Below, piece after piece: positions 54,171-61,862 of a stretch of DNA of 64,000 nucleotides (position 1 is its first letter; each line of letters starts with the position of its first letter). A program made the translations under genes and the position numbers. The stretch lies in NCBI GenBank assembly GCA_043758755.1, contig JAYVMW010000035.1, positions 116,788 to 180,787 on the forward strand. The letters are read 5' to 3'. The DNA comes from Solimicrobium sp043758755. GTDB lineage: Bacteria > Pseudomonadota > Gammaproteobacteria > Burkholderiales > Burkholderiaceae_D. Below the pieces are notes generated by a model, which worked only from the letters and a program-made list of their open reading frames with translations, did not search any database and had not been told where the DNA came from.

Positions 54171-54255
54171 GCCCGGGTGATGAAATTGGTAGACGTAGGG
54201 GACTCAAAATCCCCCGCCGCAAGGCGTGCCGGTTCGAGTCCGGCCCCGGGCACCA
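54171..54255 (+). tRNA. tRNA-Leu(CAA)
   Basis: The 85-base gene folds as a class II tRNA: acceptor GCCCGGG/CCCGGGC, anticodon stem GGGGA/TCCCC with loop CTCAAAA (anticodon CAA, reads UUG), a long variable arm (GCCGCAAGGCG-like) and T-arm GCCGGTTCGAGTCCGGC. CCA is encoded. Its 3' 53 bases recur exactly at 55743-55795, which marks it as an integration site. Confidence 0.97.
54203..54255 (+). repeat. 53-bp direct repeat, left copy (att-like, in tRNA-Leu)
   Basis: This is the 3' part of tRNA-Leu, from the anticodon loop (CTCAAAAT...) to the encoded CCA. It is identical to 55743-55795. Tyrosine recombinases commonly use the anticodon-loop-to-3'-end part of a tRNA gene as attB. Confidence 0.92.
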
Positions 54256-54263
54256 CGGATTCA

Positions 54264-54300
54264 AAAAAGCACCGTAACGATCATTTGTTCGGTGCTTTTT
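54264..54300 (+). terminator. Terminator after tRNA-Leu
   Basis: AAAAAGCACCG pairs with CGGTGCTTTTT around a 15-base loop. A similar, diverged hairpin follows the second tRNA fragment at 55804-55834. Confidence 0.8.
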
Positions 54301-54331
54301 CAATTTTTGATTGTGCGGGAATGAGCCAGGT

Positions 54332-54763
54332 TCAAGTAAATCTAACCAGCAATCGAACTTCTTCTTCGTATTGGTCGAGGCACCAGTTCACCTTCTTTAA
54401 AATTGCTTCAGGCACCAGATTGCATTCCTTAACCGAGTCAAATCCGTGTGACCTATAAAAAAGCTCTAAATGTGCGAAGGGAATACAATAAAGAACTGGA
54501 TACGACGCCTCAGATATCAACGTATCTACAATATTCCCGGCCACAGATTGACCTCTAAAGTTCGGCAAGACAAAGATACCGCCAAGCTCGCCGACTTCCT
54601 CATTGATCGTTACAACCCGTCCTATCCCAGCCCTTTCGCCGTTCACTTCGGCGATAACAATTAACTCATCCTCGGTGGACGGAACAAATTCGATTTCCGC
54701 GTAATGACAATTTATCCAATCCAGTTCGTCGATACGTGCCTTCCTGACTACCACGCTGTCCAT
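54332..54763 (-). CDS. GNAT family N-acetyltransferase
   Basis: This 143-residue acetyl-CoA-dependent acetyltransferase has the fold start VVVRKARIDELDWINCHYAE, the beta4 strand with ELGGIFVLPNFRGQSVAGN (acetyl-CoA loop, R/Q-x-x-G-type) and a C-terminal FYRSHGFDSVKECNLVPEA. The substrate is unknown. ATG 54763 is used, with GAGG upstream; an ATG at 54859 just after higA would add 32 polar residues. It is downstream of higA inside the islet, so it might be a third toxin-antitoxin component or a cargo gene. Confidence 0.75.
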   Translation of the reverse strand: MDSVVVRKARIDELDWINCHYAEIEFVPSTEDELIVIAEVNGERAGIGRVVTINEEVGELGGIFVLPNFRGQSVAGNIVDTLISEASYPVLYCIPFAHLELFYRSHGFDSVKECNLVPEAILKKVNWCLDQYEEEVRLLVRFT

Positions 54764-54862
54764 ATTGCCCTCACATTCCCCTGCGAATACTGCCCTGGTT
54801 TTCAAGAGTGATGCATGGGGATTATTTATACCGTTCGAAAAATCGTATTCATATTTCATTAT

Positions 54863-55228
54863 TCAAGTTGGCGCATATTCCTTGATTAAACTCTCAACAG
54901 GAATATTCAGCGCACTGTGTAATCGCCGAATCATCGCCAAAGTCAACGGACGTTTGTGATTCAGAACTTCATAAATTCGATTTGATTTACCGATCATCGG
55001 CTCCAGATCTTTGATAGTCATACCTGACTGATCCATCCGGAATTTGATCGCCTCAACGGGATCTGGCAGATCCATCGGAAAATGTATTCTCTCGTAAGCC
55101 TCAACCAATGTAACCAGCACATCCAGTCTGTCACCTTCTGGCGTATTGGCACGTGCCGACATCAAAGATTCAATTTCCTTCAACGCTCGCTTGTGGTCAG
55201 TCTTGGTGCGAATTGGTTTGATATCCAT
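54863..55228 (-). CDS. higA: HigA-type antitoxin, helix-turn-helix
   Basis: This 121-residue HTH protein of the HigA family has an N-terminal MDIKPIRTKTDHKRALKEIE (the IKPI-RT(x)-DY-A-type start of this clade), an HTH centred on MTIKDLEPMIGKSNRIYEVL and NHKRPLTLAMIRRLHSALNI, and VESLIKEY at the C-terminus. It follows higB (toxin first) by 8 bases and should repress the operon at the palindrome upstream of higB. Confidence 0.9.
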   Translation of the reverse strand: MDIKPIRTKTDHKRALKEIESLMSARANTPEGDRLDVLVTLVEAYERIHFPMDLPDPVEAIKFRMDQSGMTIKDLEPMIGKSNRIYEVLNHKRPLTLAMIRRLHSALNIPVESLIKEYAPT

Positions 55229-55236
55229 TTTTCCCC

Positions 55237-55539
55237 TTAAATATTCTGTACATCAATTTTGTCGTACTGCTTATGTGTGCCAAAAAACCTTATGTACACG
55301 ACACGATAAGGGTAATTGATCCACACGATCAGTCGATATTTATTGCCTGCGATATTGAATACCACCCTACCATCATGCAGGACACTCGCGCTACCGATGT
55401 CCCGCTTTACGTCGGCCGGTGCCTTCCAATCAGCCTTTATGGTATGCCGGTACCAAGATAGCGCTTGCTCCTTTGCATCAATATAGCCGGGGTTTTCTTC
55501 CCATAACTTTTTGATGGTTGACAGTGAAATAATTCGCAT
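55237..55539 (-). CDS. higB: HigB-type mRNA-cleaving toxin
   Basis: This 100-residue RelE/HigB-fold toxin has MRIISLSTIKKLWEENPGYI, a mid-protein WKAPADVKRDIGSASVLHDG and the C-terminal VVFNIAGNKYRLIVWINYPY, then VVYIRFFGTHKQYDKID. These are the basic and aromatic residues typical of HigB, which cuts mRNA on the ribosome. It is first in the higB-higA pair. Confidence 0.92.
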   Translation of the reverse strand: MRIISLSTIKKLWEENPGYIDAKEQALSWYRHTIKADWKAPADVKRDIGSASVLHDGRVVFNIAGNKYRLIVWINYPYRVVYIRFFGTHKQYDKIDVQNI

Positions 55540-55549
55540 CAGCCGATAT

Positions 55550-55568
55550 TAGTCCCATTTTGGGACTA
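55550..55568 (-). promoter_or_regulatory. Palindromic operator candidate upstream of higB
   Basis: TAGTCCCA-TTT-TGGGACTA is a perfect 8+3+8 palindrome ending 11 bases before the higB start. HigA-family antitoxins bind such sites to repress their operon; that role here is inferred from position. Confidence 0.65.
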
Positions 55569-55742
55569 TCGCAAGCATTTTACTTAAGAATTTAGTAGTT
55601 AGAAGTACCAACGGTCTTAGATTGAAGATCCGTTCTGGGAAAATGGTCAGAATCAAATGCACGAATTTGTAAAGTTCTAGTAAAGTGCAAATTAAACAAC
55701 CGTATCCATTTGATTCTATTGAAAAATAATAGGCACATTGCT

Positions 55743-55795
55743 CTCAAAATCCCCCGCCGCAAGGCGTGCCGGTTCGAGTCCGGCCCCGGGCACCA
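55743..55795 (+). repeat. 53-bp direct repeat, right copy (tRNA-Leu 3' fragment)
   Basis: Identical to 54203-54255. It lacks the first 32 bases of the tRNA, so it is not a functional gene. It is the right boundary of the HigBA islet. Confidence 0.92.
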
Positions 55796-55803
55796 GAACC
55801 AAG

Positions 55804-55834
55804 AAAAAAGCACTGATTTATTCAGTGCTTTTTT
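55804..55834. terminator. Terminator right of the islet
   Basis: AAAAAAGCACTGA pairs with TCAGTGCTTTTTT (13 bp, 5-base loop). Its layout resembles the terminator behind the intact tRNA-Leu and may be the original chromosomal one. It can also end hepT transcripts. Confidence 0.85.
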
Positions 55835-55856
55835 CATTTCGTGAAGATGAGTTCTT

Positions 55857-56213
55857 CTAATTCGACGCCAGTTTCATTACAGGCTGCAGTTGATTGAGCA
55901 ACTTTGGAACTGCGCCGTTGGCAGCTTCCCACACGGTATTCAGATTAATTTCAAAATATCCATGTGCAATTCTGTTCCGCATTCCCCTCATATTTGTCCA
56001 CGGCACTTCTGGAAACTGGTTCAGTAGATTAGGATGGTCTTTCATCAATTTGGTAACCGCTTCGCCAATGATAATAATGTTAAAAATAACAGCCTGCTGG
56101 GTGCGCGTATCCGAAAAAAAATCATCCTTGCTCATACCGTCCGTATAACTGATGATCAGACCTGCAGCGTCCAGCATGTGCCTGACATAATCTGCCGCTA
56201 TGATCCCTGTCAT
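55857..56213 (-). CDS. hepT: HepT-type toxin (DUF86, HEPN RNase)
   Basis: This 118-residue all-helical HEPN protein keeps the catalytic motif R-x4-H-x-Y as RNRIAHGY, after GMRG. HepT toxins cut RNA and are silenced when their partner MntA adds AMP to the Tyr of this motif. It overlaps mntA by 4 bases. It lies just outside the right-hand tRNA repeat. Confidence 0.92.
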   Translation of the reverse strand: MTGIIAADYVRHMLDAAGLIISYTDGMSKDDFFSDTRTQQAVIFNIIIIGEAVTKLMKDHPNLLNQFPEVPWTNMRGMRNRIAHGYFEINLNTVWEAANGAVPKLLNQLQPVMKLASN

Positions 56214-56500
56214 ACCGGACTCGCCTCGGCAATTACCCGGTCTCGAAATTTTTCCGGGAGATCGGTCGGAGTCAATAAATCTACTGGAACACCAAGTAAT
56301 TCTTGAAGCTGGTATTGAAGTCCGCCCAAATCAAATAGAGAGGCGCCTGGAAGATCATCCACCAATAGATCAACGTCACTGCCCTCCTGATCGGTACCGT
56401 GCAGCACGGAGCCAAATATACGGGGATTCGTAACAGGAAAATGGGTTACCAATTCCCGTACTGTTTCACGGTGGATTTCAAGAGCCTCAGAGGGTTTCAT
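56210..56500 (-). CDS. mntA: MntA-type antitoxin nucleotidyltransferase
   Basis: This 96-residue minimal nucleotidyltransferase has the motif GS-x10-D-x-D as GSVLHGTDQEGSDVDLLVD, near residue 30. It is expected to AMPylate HepT to neutralise it. It is first in the mntA-hepT pair and overlaps hepT by ATGA. Confidence 0.92.
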   Translation of the reverse strand: MKPSEALEIHRETVRELVTHFPVTNPRIFGSVLHGTDQEGSDVDLLVDDLPGASLFDLGGLQYQLQELLGVPVDLLTPTDLPEKFRDRVIAEASPV

Positions 56501-56689
56501 GTCAGTAAGTAAGCCAACAATTATTAATTGTGCTTCATTATGAACAATAGGTATTTACTACATCAAGCCTTATTTTGAAATAATTTAAATTACATCCATT
56601 ATTTTCTAAAAAACAATTCTCCTGAACCTTTTTGTATCGAACAGGTCCAGTGCACCAAAAATGAATTAAATTTGCAAACAAGGCGGTGC
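56501..56689. other. AT-rich stretch without a gene
   Basis: No gene is seen. It probably holds the mntA promoter and the border of the intron fragment. Confidence 0.3.
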
Positions 56690-56869
56690 AAGGTCCGGCA
56701 ACCGCCCGTTGGTTGAACAAGGAAATGTTCGAAAGTCGAACCTGCCACAGCCCCGCCGCACGCGCTCCCCACGGTCAGTCACCCTTCCACAGTTGTACTT
56801 CACTTCGCTCGCTGTGGTCAGCTTGCGGGAGGACTCGCACCTCCGGGAGTGCACCCATGCTGGGAGCAC
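56690..56869 (-). mobile_element. Group II intron 5' fragment
   Basis: On the minus strand, reading from 56869, the sequence GTGCTCCCAGCATGGGTGCA begins like the 5' end of bacterial group II introns (GTGCGCCCAGCATGGGTGC type). Domain I-like helices follow: CGGAGGTGCGAGTCCTCCCG, then CTGACCACAGCGAGCGAAGT and a matching ACTGTGG. It then fades into unrelated sequence near 56690. No reverse transcriptase, domain V or domain VI is present, so only a relic remains. It lies directly behind a terminator, the usual target of group IIC introns. The right edge is uncertain. Confidence 0.6.
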
Positions 56870-56871
56870 CC

Positions 56872-56895
56872 AAAAAAAACCGTCCGGAGACAGTT
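56872..56895 (-). terminator. Terminator of the truncated PEP-CTERM gene
   Basis: On the minus strand AACTGTC-TCCG-GACGGTT is followed by a run of T residues. The 3' edge of the T run abuts the group II intron fragment. Confidence 0.8.
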
Positions 56896-56929
56896 TTCAT
56901 TACGAGCGATACCCATAATTGCGGTTTCT

Positions 56930-57331
56930 TTATTTTGCTTTGCGAAGTCTTGCGGCCAGTGCCAGCAAGCCAAGAGCGGCCAGGGACAAGGTAGCAGGTT
57001 CAGGGACTGCGTCTCTTGATGATGTTTGATAGGCCCATAAACCTAACTCCTGTTGCTGTGGATTCAGTCCACCGGCAATTAGATTCATCGAATAACTGGT
57101 ATTAAAGTTGCGCCACCCTAAACCACCATTGTAGGCATAAGCCCAGGTTTGATCTGTCGAGACACTGCTGGAAGTATAAATCCCCCAAATAATTTCTCGT
57201 TCAATTCCGTACCCCATCGTAAATGCATATGACGTCCAATTCGTCGCCATGTCGGAAGTATCAGATTCAAGTTGACTCATTACCGATTGATTTGCCTCCG
57301 TAAAACCATTGGCGTTAGCGACTGCAAGCAT
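56930..57331 (-). pseudogene. PEP-CTERM protein, 5'-truncated
   Basis: The 133 residues contain a beta-rich body (SVSTDQTWAYAYNGGLGWRN) and an intact sorting tag, VPEPATLSLAALGLLALAAR then LRKAK, but no signal peptide. The frame runs into a TGA six codons before the first ATG (57331). The sequence further upstream shows no export signal and contains a palindromic repeat, so the 5' end has been lost. As it stands the product could not be exported. Confidence 0.75.
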
Positions 57332-57444
57332 TTGGTTGCCTGTAAATCAAAAAATGGAATCGGGCCTGGAAAATCCGGATAATCGAAGCGACCAATCCCT
57401 ATTGAAACGACTTGTACCTGGAATTGACAGCGTGACGACGCTGG

Positions 57445-57469
57445 GTTCCCGCCAAAGGCACGCGGGAAC
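57445..57469. repeat. Palindromic repeat unit (REP-like)
   Basis: GTTCCCGC-CAAAGGCAC-GCGGGAAC is a perfect 8-bp inverted repeat with a 9-base loop, in a setting that resembles dispersed palindromic repeats of many proteobacteria. Only one unit is seen in the window. Confidence 0.5.
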
Positions 57470-57580
57470 GACGTTGATTAAAGGGTTGCTGTCGTTCTGC
57501 TGCGCACATTCCTAGTTGCCGCTGCGGCTCGCCTGTAACACTGAGCGCGGACTTTTTTAGGGTGTTTTCGGATCTAATGT

Positions 57581-57849
57581 ATGCTTCAAACTGATATTGA
57601 CCAACTGGATCAATTCAAAAGCTTGGCGCTATGCTCTGTCGTACCCGCCACCAGCGCAGCTGTGCGGTCAGATGGAATGACATTGGAGGTAATGGCAATT
57701 TACCCCAACATGTGTCCTTTGAAATAATCGTGACCAGCGAACTGTCCGGGCCATCCGATTTTCTGTTCGCGAACAATATTGCGCACGCTATTTCAAGTGA
57801 AGTTGGCAAGCAGGGCAGTCAAAAAATTACAGTTTTTGCAATAAAATGA
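57581..57849 (+). pseudogene. Possible frameshifted small gene, unknown family
   Basis: From ATG 57581 the frame reads MLQTDIDQLDQFKSLALCSV and continues to YPNMCPLK-stop near 57725. A one-base shift there joins FEIIVTSELSGPSDFLFANN then SSEVGKQGSQKITVFAIK in the next frame, ending at 57849. Both parts look protein-like and meet at the same point, which suggests one gene of about 90 residues with a shift. I do not recognise it, and chance is possible. Confidence 0.3.
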
Positions 57850-58236
57850 GAAACGTCGCTGCTTTTATCGGACCAGACCGGCGCGCATTTCGCAGACGAT
57901 AGCGCTTAGCAGCGCAACAAGTTTGATTTTCAATATAGAAAACCGGCATAAATTGCCACCCAATTTTTATGTTTACGAGCGCTGGTTGATTCTGACCAGT
58001 TTAGTCAAAGTCAAGTATGTCTGGCATTTGACATACGGTCAGTTGGCGGTGATACTCCAGCCGATTCCGCCTATTTCGGCGATAATAGTGAAGGTTAATA
58101 ATCGGTCGCACGCGGTGATCCCGCAAACTGCCGATTTTTTGAAGCAAATACCACCAGAGACGGCGTGGCTACCCCATGCTAAATTTCAAAAATCACCAGA
58201 CCAAAACGCCCGACAAAATCGCGCGAGGAGCATTTA
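57850..58236. other. Region upstream of the bkd operon
   Basis: No gene is supported; an open frame at 57923-58237 shows no family features. It should hold the bkd operon promoter. A GCGAGGAG ribosome site for bkdA1 is at 58222-58229. No BkdR-type regulator gene adjoins. Confidence 0.35.
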
Positions 58237-59478
58237 ATGACACAACAACAGCCGCAGCAGCCGTTGCATCTGCATGTGCCGGAACCTACCGGACGGCCAG
58301 GCAAAAACACCGATTTTTCCTATCTTCATCTCTCTTCCGCAGGCACCGTTCGCCGCCCCCCCGTAGATGTATTGCCGGTTGATACCAGCGATATGGCCTT
58401 CGCGTTGATCCGTGTGCTCGACGAGCAAGGCAATGCAATCGGCCCGTGGGCGCCGGACATCGATACCGCGACGCTGCGCAGAGGGATGCGTGCCATGCTC
58501 AAGACCCGTATTTTTGATGCGCGCATGCTGATCGCGCAACGGCAAAAAAAAATGTCGTTTTACATGCAGAGCCTGGGTGAAGAAGCGATCGGTACAGCGC
58601 ACATGCTGGCATTGCAGGATGGCGATATGTGTTTTCCGACTTACCGCCAACAAAGCCTGTTGATGGTGCGCGATTACTCGCTAGTCGAGATGATCTGCCA
58701 ATTATTTTCCAATGCCCGTGATCCTCTGAAAGGACGCCAGCTGCCAGTGATGTATTCGGTGCGCGACAAAGGATTTTTTACTATTTCCGGTAACCTTGCC
58801 ACGCAATTTATCCAGGCGGTTGGATGGGGCATGGCATCAGCGATTAAAGGTGACACAAAAATTGCCTCGGCTTGGATTGGCGACGGCGCCACCGCCGAAG
58901 CAGATTTCGATACCGGGCTGACTTTTGCGCATGTCTACCGAGCGCCGGTAATTTTAAATGTAGTGAATAACCAGTGGGCAATTTCAACCTTCCAAGCAAT
59001 TGCTGGCGGCGAAAACACCACCTTCGCAGCACGCGGCGTCGGCTGTGGCATCGCCTCGCTGCGCGTCGACGGGAATGATTTTTTGGCGGTGTATGCTGCT
59101 TCAAAATGGGCCGCCGAACGGGCCCGCAGCAACTTGGGTCCGACCCTGATCGAATGGGTCACCTATCGCGCTGGCCCGCATTCGACATCGGATGACCCAT
59201 CCAAATATCGTCCCGCCAATGACTGGGAGTGTTTCCCGCTAGGTGATCCGATTGCGCGCCTTAAAAAGCATATGGTGGCGCTAGGGGTCTGGTCGGATCA
59301 GGAACATGACGATACCCAAAAAGAATTGGAAGCCGAAGTAATCGCAGCGCAGAAAGAGGCCGAGCAATTCGGTACGCTGTCCAGCGGCTATGCGCCAAGC
59401 GCAGCAGAGATGTTTGACGATGTCTATAAAGACTTGCCGGAACATCTGCGTTTGCAACGTCAACAATTGGGAATTTAA
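58237..59478 (+). CDS. bkdA1: Branched-chain 2-oxoacid dehydrogenase E1 alpha
   Basis: This E1-alpha subunit of 413 residues decarboxylates the 2-oxo acids from Val, Leu and Ile with thiamine diphosphate. It has the long N-terminal extension of the Pseudomonas BkdA1 type (VPEPTGRPGKNTDFSYLHLS), GDMCFPTYRQQSLLMVRDYS, the TDP motif in SAWIGDGATAEADFDTGLTF with NNQWAIST, and the phosphorylation-loop-like YRAGPHSTSDDPSKYR. It is the first of four genes. Confidence 0.95.
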   Translation: MTQQQPQQPLHLHVPEPTGRPGKNTDFSYLHLSSAGTVRRPPVDVLPVDTSDMAFALIRVLDEQGNAIGPWAPDIDTATLRRGMRAMLKTRIFDARMLIAQRQKKMSFYMQSLGEEAIGTAHMLALQDGDMCFPTYRQQSLLMVRDYSLVEMICQLFSNARDPLKGRQLPVMYSVRDKGFFTISGNLATQFIQAVGWGMASAIKGDTKIASAWIGDGATAEADFDTGLTFAHVYRAPVILNVVNNQWAISTFQAIAGGENTTFAARGVGCGIASLRVDGNDFLAVYAASKWAAERARSNLGPTLIEWVTYRAGPHSTSDDPSKYRPANDWECFPLGDPIARLKKHMVALGVWSDQEHDDTQKELEAEVIAAQKEAEQFGTLSSGYAPSAAEMFDDVYKDLPEHLRLQRQQLGI

Positions 59479-59482
59479 TAAA

Positions 59483-60535
59483 ATGTCAGAAGAAAAAAAG
59501 CACGAAAAATCCGAAGGTAAGACCACTTCGATGACCATGATCCAAGCGCTGCGTTCTGCGATGGACGTGATGATGGAGCGCGACAATAATGTCGTGGTGT
59601 TTGGGCAGGACGTTGGTTATTTCGGTGGCGTATTTCGCTGTACCGAAGGTCTGCAAAAAAAATACGGTAGCTCACGCGTGTTTGATACGCCCATCTCCGA
59701 AGGCGGAATCGTCGGTGTGGCGATCGGCATGGGTGCGTATGGGTTGCGTCCTGTCGTAGAAATTCAGTTTGCTGATTATTTTTATCCGGCCTGTGATCAG
59801 ATCGTCTCTGAAGCCGCGCGTTTGCGCTACCGCTCAGCTGGCCAGTTCACTGCGCCGTTAACGATCCGCATGCCGTGCGGTGGTGGTATTTACGGTGGCC
59901 AGACCCATAGCCAAAGTCCCGAAGCAATGTTCACCCATGTATGCGGATTGCGTACCGTGATGCCGTCGAATCCATACGATGCCAAGGGCTTGCTGATTTC
60001 CTGTATCGAAAATGACGATCCGGTAATCTTCCTGGAACCGAAGCGCTTATACAACGGCCCGTTTGATGGCCACCACGATAAACCGGTTGTGCCATGGTCG
60101 AAACATCCGCTCGGCGAAGTGCCCGAAGGGTATTACACGGTTCCGCTGGAAAGTGCATCGATCTATCGCGCTGGCGCTGATATTACCGTGCTGGCTTACG
60201 GGACGATGGTGTACGTCTCGGAGGCTGCCGCCAAAGAAAGTGGTGTCGACGTCGAAATTATCGATTTGCGCAGTATCTGGCCGCTTGATCTGGCGACGAT
60301 TGTCGCGTCGGTGAAAAAAACCGGACGTTGCGTGATCGTGCACGAAGCCACTCACACCAGCGGTTTCGGTGCGGAATTGTCGGCGCTCGTGCAGGAAAAT
60401 TGTTTCTACCATCTTGAAGCGCCGATTGAACGCGTCACAGGTTGGGATACACCGTATCCGCATGCGCAGGAATGGGCGTATTTCCCTGGACCAGGTCGGG
60501 TCGCTGCCGCATTTAAACGAGCTATGGAGAAATAA
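59483..60535 (+). CDS. bkdA2: Branched-chain 2-oxoacid dehydrogenase E1 beta
   Basis: This 350-residue transketolase-like beta subunit binds the other half of the TDP site. Motifs are MTMIQALRSAMDVMMERDNN, VFGQDVGYFGGVFRCTEGLQ, RVFDTPISEGGIVGVAIGMG and PCGGGIYGGQTHSQSPEAMF. ATG 59483 starts 4 bases after bkdA1; the frame is open upstream inside that gene. The first 16 residues are a charged extension. Confidence 0.96.
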   Translation: MSEEKKHEKSEGKTTSMTMIQALRSAMDVMMERDNNVVVFGQDVGYFGGVFRCTEGLQKKYGSSRVFDTPISEGGIVGVAIGMGAYGLRPVVEIQFADYFYPACDQIVSEAARLRYRSAGQFTAPLTIRMPCGGGIYGGQTHSQSPEAMFTHVCGLRTVMPSNPYDAKGLLISCIENDDPVIFLEPKRLYNGPFDGHHDKPVVPWSKHPLGEVPEGYYTVPLESASIYRAGADITVLAYGTMVYVSEAAAKESGVDVEIIDLRSIWPLDLATIVASVKKTGRCVIVHEATHTSGFGAELSALVQENCFYHLEAPIERVTGWDTPYPHAQEWAYFPGPGRVAAAFKRAMEK

Positions 60536-60539
60536 TATT

Positions 60540-61841
60540 ATGGGAATTCATGTAATCAAGATGCCGGATATCGGCGAAGGTATCGCCGAAGTTGAAGTGG
60601 TCGTTTGGCGTGTGCAGGCCGGCGACACGGTGGTTGAAGATCAGATTTTGGCTGATGTAATGACGGACAAGGCGACAATAGAAATTCCGTCTTCGGTGCA
60701 TGGAAAAGTTCTGGCACTTGGCGGTAAGGCAGGCGAGCTGATGGCGGTTGGCGCGGAGCTGATTCGAATCGAAATTGAAGGTAATGGTAACGTCGATGCG
60801 AACGCGCCTGCGCGCTCGCTCGCTGAGGTTGTGGCACCGGTCGTCGTCGCTACAGTAGCCGCCCCGGATCCGGAAAAGGCAGCGCCAGCGGGCAAGCCGG
60901 CTTCCACAGCTAAAATAACCCAAAAGTCGATTACAGCGCAGCCTATTGCTGCAACGCGCGCGAGCGGAGAAAAGCCGATCGCATCTCCTGCGGTACGTCG
61001 GCGCGCGTGGGACTTGGGGATCGAATTGCAGTTCGTGTCGGGTAGTGGTGCGGCTGGCCGGATCATAGCGGAAGACCTAGATAATTTCCTCGCGCGCAGC
61101 CCGCAAGTGGCGTCCGGCACCGTGAATCGGTATCAGGAACGGCACGAGGAAGACGCGCTGCCAGTGATTGGTCTGCGCCGCAAGATTGCTCAAAAAATGC
61201 AGGAATCAAAACGCCGGATTCCCCATTTTACGTATGTCGAAGAAATCGACATGACCGAACTCGAAACATTACGCACCACGCTCAACACGAAATGGGGCAA
61301 GGAGCGCGGTCGATTAACCATCCTGCCATTTTTGATGCGCGCGATGGTATTGGCGTTGCGTGACTTCCCTCAAATTAATGCGCGCTTTGATGATGATGCC
61401 GGTATTGTCACGCGCTATGCCGCAGTGCACATTGGTGTGGCAACACAGACTGACGCTGGCCTGATCGTGCCGGTAGTGCGGCATGCTGAATCGCTTGATC
61501 TTTGGGCCAGTGCGGCGGCAGTTGTGCGTCAGGCTGACAGTGCACGCAGCGGCAAGGCATCGCGCGAAGATCTGTCTGGGTCGACCATTACGTTGACCAG
61601 TTTGGGAACGTTGGGTGGCATTGTTTCGACTCCGGTTATCAATCATCCAGAGGTGGCAATTGTCGGTGTGAATCGGATGGTGCAACGGCCGATGGTGCGC
61701 GGCGGTGCAGTCGTGGTGCGCCAGATGATGAATCTGTCGTCGTCGTTCGACCATCGCGTGGTCGACGGCATGCATGCGGCTGAATTTATTCAGGCAATCC
61801 GCGGATACCTTGAGTGTCCCGCGACCTTATTTACAGAATGA
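60540..61841 (+). CDS. bkdB: Branched-chain 2-oxoacid dehydrogenase E2
   Basis: This dihydrolipoyl acyltransferase core of 433 residues has one lipoyl domain (KMPDIGEGIAEVEVVVWRVQ; Lys in DVMTDKATIEI), an Ala/Pro linker, a subunit-binding domain (SPAVRRRAWDLGIELQFVSG) and a catalytic domain (HFTYVEEIDMTELETLR; active His in SSFDHRVVDGMHAAEF). ATG 60540 is 4 bases after bkdA2. Confidence 0.95.
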   Translation: MGIHVIKMPDIGEGIAEVEVVVWRVQAGDTVVEDQILADVMTDKATIEIPSSVHGKVLALGGKAGELMAVGAELIRIEIEGNGNVDANAPARSLAEVVAPVVVATVAAPDPEKAAPAGKPASTAKITQKSITAQPIAATRASGEKPIASPAVRRRAWDLGIELQFVSGSGAAGRIIAEDLDNFLARSPQVASGTVNRYQERHEEDALPVIGLRRKIAQKMQESKRRIPHFTYVEEIDMTELETLRTTLNTKWGKERGRLTILPFLMRAMVLALRDFPQINARFDDDAGIVTRYAAVHIGVATQTDAGLIVPVVRHAESLDLWASAAAVVRQADSARSGKASREDLSGSTITLTSLGTLGGIVSTPVINHPEVAIVGVNRMVQRPMVRGGAVVVRQMMNLSSSFDHRVVDGMHAAEFIQAIRGYLECPATLFTE

Positions 61842-61862
61842 CGGAATTTAGGATACAGATCT

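Larger units (their letters stand above)
54256..55742. mobile_element. tRNA-Leu islet without integrase (GNAT-HigA-HigB)
   Basis: This segment lies between exact 53-bp repeats; one repeat plus the spacer is 1,540 bp. It holds three genes, all on the minus strand: a GNAT acetyltransferase, HigA and HigB. No integrase, transposase or excisionase is seen. The intact tRNA lies to the left and the partial copy to the right. It may be a non-autonomous integrative unit moved by an integrase supplied elsewhere, or the residue of a larger island after internal deletion. Confidence 0.6.

Noticed and set aside
55592..55837. 81-residue minus-strand ORF containing PGPDSNRHALRR
   Set aside because: It is the well-known false translation of a tRNA-Leu 3' end; the DNA is the 53-bp tRNA repeat and a terminator.
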